Assembly: GCF_030177935.1 (NCBI RefSeq)
Contig: NZ_CP089974.1
Coordinates: forward strand, 992,001 to 1,056,000
Direction of reading: 5' to 3'
Length of the DNA stretch: 64,000 bases
Source of the DNA: Moraxella haemolytica
Lineage (GTDB): Bacteria; Pseudomonadota; Gammaproteobacteria; Pseudomonadales; Moraxellaceae
Position 1 is the stretch's first letter, and each line of letters opens with the position of its first letter. The notes beneath the pieces were generated by a model that saw only the letters and a program-made list of their open reading frames with translations, ran no database searches and was not told where the DNA came from. The position numbers were made by a program, and so were the translations under genes. Shown piece by piece: positions 62,541 through 64,000 of this stretch.

Positions 62541-63407
62541 TCACAAAAACTTAGTAATCAATCGCAGTGGCAAATACTTCATGCCCAGACCAATTGGCAA
62601 CCACGGCCATGCAGGCACATATGCTTCATCAACTTTCGCTTCAATCGCTTTGACAATCACATCAGCACCCTCCTCTTCTTCAACTTCAAAAGGTAGGTAT
62701 TTTGCTCCAATATTTAAATCAGTACGAACATATCCTGGATAGATGGTTGATACCGTGATAGGCAGTTTTTCAGTGATGGCATCAGCACGAATTCCCTCTG
62801 CCAATGTTGCAAGCCCTGCCTTAGCTGCAGCATAGGTGGTTAAATGGCGTGGCAGACCACGCACAGCCGACATGCTAGATATGACCACCAGATGACCACT
62901 ATTTTGACGGCGGAAAATCTGCATGGCAGATTCACACTGTGCCAATGCAGAGATGAAGTTGGTCTCAGCGGTAGCACGGTTAATGGCAAAACGACCATAA
63001 CCAATCACACGGCTGTCCCCAACCCCTGCATTCACAATGATTTTATCAATGGTTGTGCCATTTGCCTGCACTTCTTTATCAAAGTCATCGAACACCAAGA
63101 ATACATCATCATAGATGGTAACATCAAGTGGGCGAACATAAACCTTGATGCCAAACTCTTGCTCAAGCTCTGCTTTTAGTGCCTCTAGGCGGTCAAGCCG
63201 TCTGGCACAGATTGCCAAATCATAACCTAAAAAAGCAAACTTACGAGCCATCATCGCCCCAAGTCCTGAGCTTGCCCCTGTAATTAGAACAACTTTACCT
63301 TGACCGATGCCACGAATGTCTTTTAAATCTTTAATTTTATTAAACCGGTTTGCCACCACACGACCAAACTTATCCGCTTTAGCAAACAACTCTTCTAATC
63401 TTTTCAT
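62541..63407 (-). CDS. Short-chain dehydrogenase/reductase
   Basis: A 288-residue classical SDR. The cofactor loop is TGASSGLGAMMA near 41-52. The NAG motif is IIVNAGVGDS near 127, Ser in VISSMSAVRG near 177, and the catalytic Tyr-x-x-x-Lys in TYAAAKAGL near 192. An Arg-containing CARRLDRLEAL after the second strand suggests NADPH preference. The substrate is unknown. It lies 91 bases downstream of the sohB remnant. Confidence 0.86.
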   Translation of the reverse strand: MKRLEELFAKADKFGRVVANRFNKIKDLKDIRGIGQGKVVLITGASSGLGAMMARKFAFLGYDLAICARRLDRLEALKAELEQEFGIKVYVRPLDVTIYDDVFLVFDDFDKEVQANGTTIDKIIVNAGVGDSRVIGYGRFAINRATAETNFISALAQCESAMQIFRRQNSGHLVVISSMSAVRGLPRHLTTYAAAKAGLATLAEGIRADAITEKLPITVSTIYPGYVRTDLNIGAKYLPFEVEEEEGADVIVKAIEAKVDEAYVPAWPWLPIGLGMKYLPLRLITKFL

Positions 63408-63498
63408 AACTTACCCATAAAACAACTTAAAAAATAAGTAGCTATTTTAGCGTATTTTTTGGTAAAATTCTAATAATTTACTGTGTACAATCAATCAC

Positions 63499-64000
63499 TT
63501 AAGGGCGATTAATCTTCGCCAAAAACTCGGCAGCTCTTAAGCCAGCTTTACCAACAAAGTCTGTTATAGAAACGCCAATTTGCTCATCTAAGCCTAATTT
63601 TTCTAGCAAATTTGGCTTGGTGCGTAAGTTTAATGCAAAGACATTGTGATTATCCATTAATCCCAAAATATACGCATCTGATGTGCCAAGCTCATCAATC
63701 AAGCCCAAAGTATGGGCGTCTTTGCCAAACCAAAATTCACCTGTCGCTACTTTTTCAATATCTAGGCGTGGTCGATGATGCACCAATAATCTTATCAGCC
63801 ACGCACGCCATCATATAGCCACCACTGGCAGCGATTTTATCCACACAGACGGTTAAAGACAGCTGAGCTTCTTTAATTCTTTGCAACTGTTCAGCAGCCA
63901 GTCCATAAGCATGCACCTGACCACCACCACTTTCAAGACGAATCACCACCTCATCGTTGGCTTTAGCCACGCTAATAATGGCACTAATCTCTTCACGAAG
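63499..64000 (-). pseudogene. sohB: SohB-type S49 peptidase gene, internal deletion with frame change (runs off the window)
   Basis: The gene enters from beyond base 64000. The upstream frame (63755-64000) reads ...EVVIRLESGGGQVHAYGLAA, then CVDKIAASGGYMMACVADKI, holding the catalytic Ser region of SohB, and then hits a stop after GASSTTPRY. The other frame (63499 to about 63775) resumes with VHHRPRLDIEKVATGEFW and runs to the normal C-terminus. In intact SohB roughly 70 residues separate these blocks and include the catalytic Lys (near TAGEYKRT). They are absent here, and the remaining pieces are out of frame. A shared GTGC at the join suggests deletion by slipped pairing. The product should be inactive. 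Confidence 0.75.

Noticed and set aside
1-64000. CRISPR array, tRNA or rRNA genes, prophage
   Set aside because: No regularly spaced repeats, no cloverleaf-like sequence in any intergenic space, and no phage structural genes were found by eye.

Overview
The window is one chromosomal segment of a gamma-proteobacterium, most probably Moraxella or a close relative in the Moraxellaceae. The support is AT-rich housekeeping DNA, a GyrA whose quinolone-determining Thr and Asp fall at residues 80 and 84 (the Moraxella catarrhalis numbering), an acidic insert in the GyrA C-terminal domain, and divergent bamD / rluD-pgeF blocks. This is read from protein content; no database was searched.

Layout. 1-4450: apaH tail, rpsT, a small NAD(P)-binding protein and gyrA. 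4480-6470: a complete IS607-family insertion sequence (serine recombinase tnpA, RNA-guided nuclease-type tnpB). 6600-18360: a GST, dnaG, bamD, rluD-pgeF, a small lipoprotein, a TonB-like protein and the large helicase hrpA. 18520-27120: a FabH-like synthase, trmA, prfA, lysS, dnaX and a LysR regulator. 27300-31630: two large tandem lipoproteins of unknown function, possibly followed by a small basic ORF, closed by a perfect 26-bp hairpin. 31650-38810 (minus strand): accC/accB, a LOG protein, an EamA exporter and yajC-secD-secF. 39170-46320: a CNNM/CBS membrane protein, an exported NTF2-like protein, a six-LysM MltD transglycosylase, a Nif3 protein and a DegS-type protease. 46420-49320: an atypical NRAMP-like transporter, a long intergenic region with a candidate small RNA, and a MipA/OmpV outer-membrane protein. 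49400-57580: yghU, an exported protein, aceE-aceF and an iron-storage cluster (two complementary bacterioferritins and bfd). 57900-64000: L-serine ammonia-lyase, a small lipoprotein, argJ, xthA, a YbgC thioesterase, an SDR, and a sohB peptidase gene that carries an internal deletion.

Most of the window is conserved core metabolism, translation, replication and envelope biogenesis (BamD, SecDF-YajC, MltD, DegS and lipoproteins all serve the envelope). The accessory or less ordinary items are the IS607 element, whose leaderless-looking tnpA promoter lies inside its own left-end repeat; the tandem lipoprotein pair, which look like diverged paralogues; the split-function bacterioferritin pair; the candidate ncRNA between the NRAMP-like gene and mipA; and the broken sohB. 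I saw no CRISPR array, rRNA, tRNA, prophage or obvious defence island.
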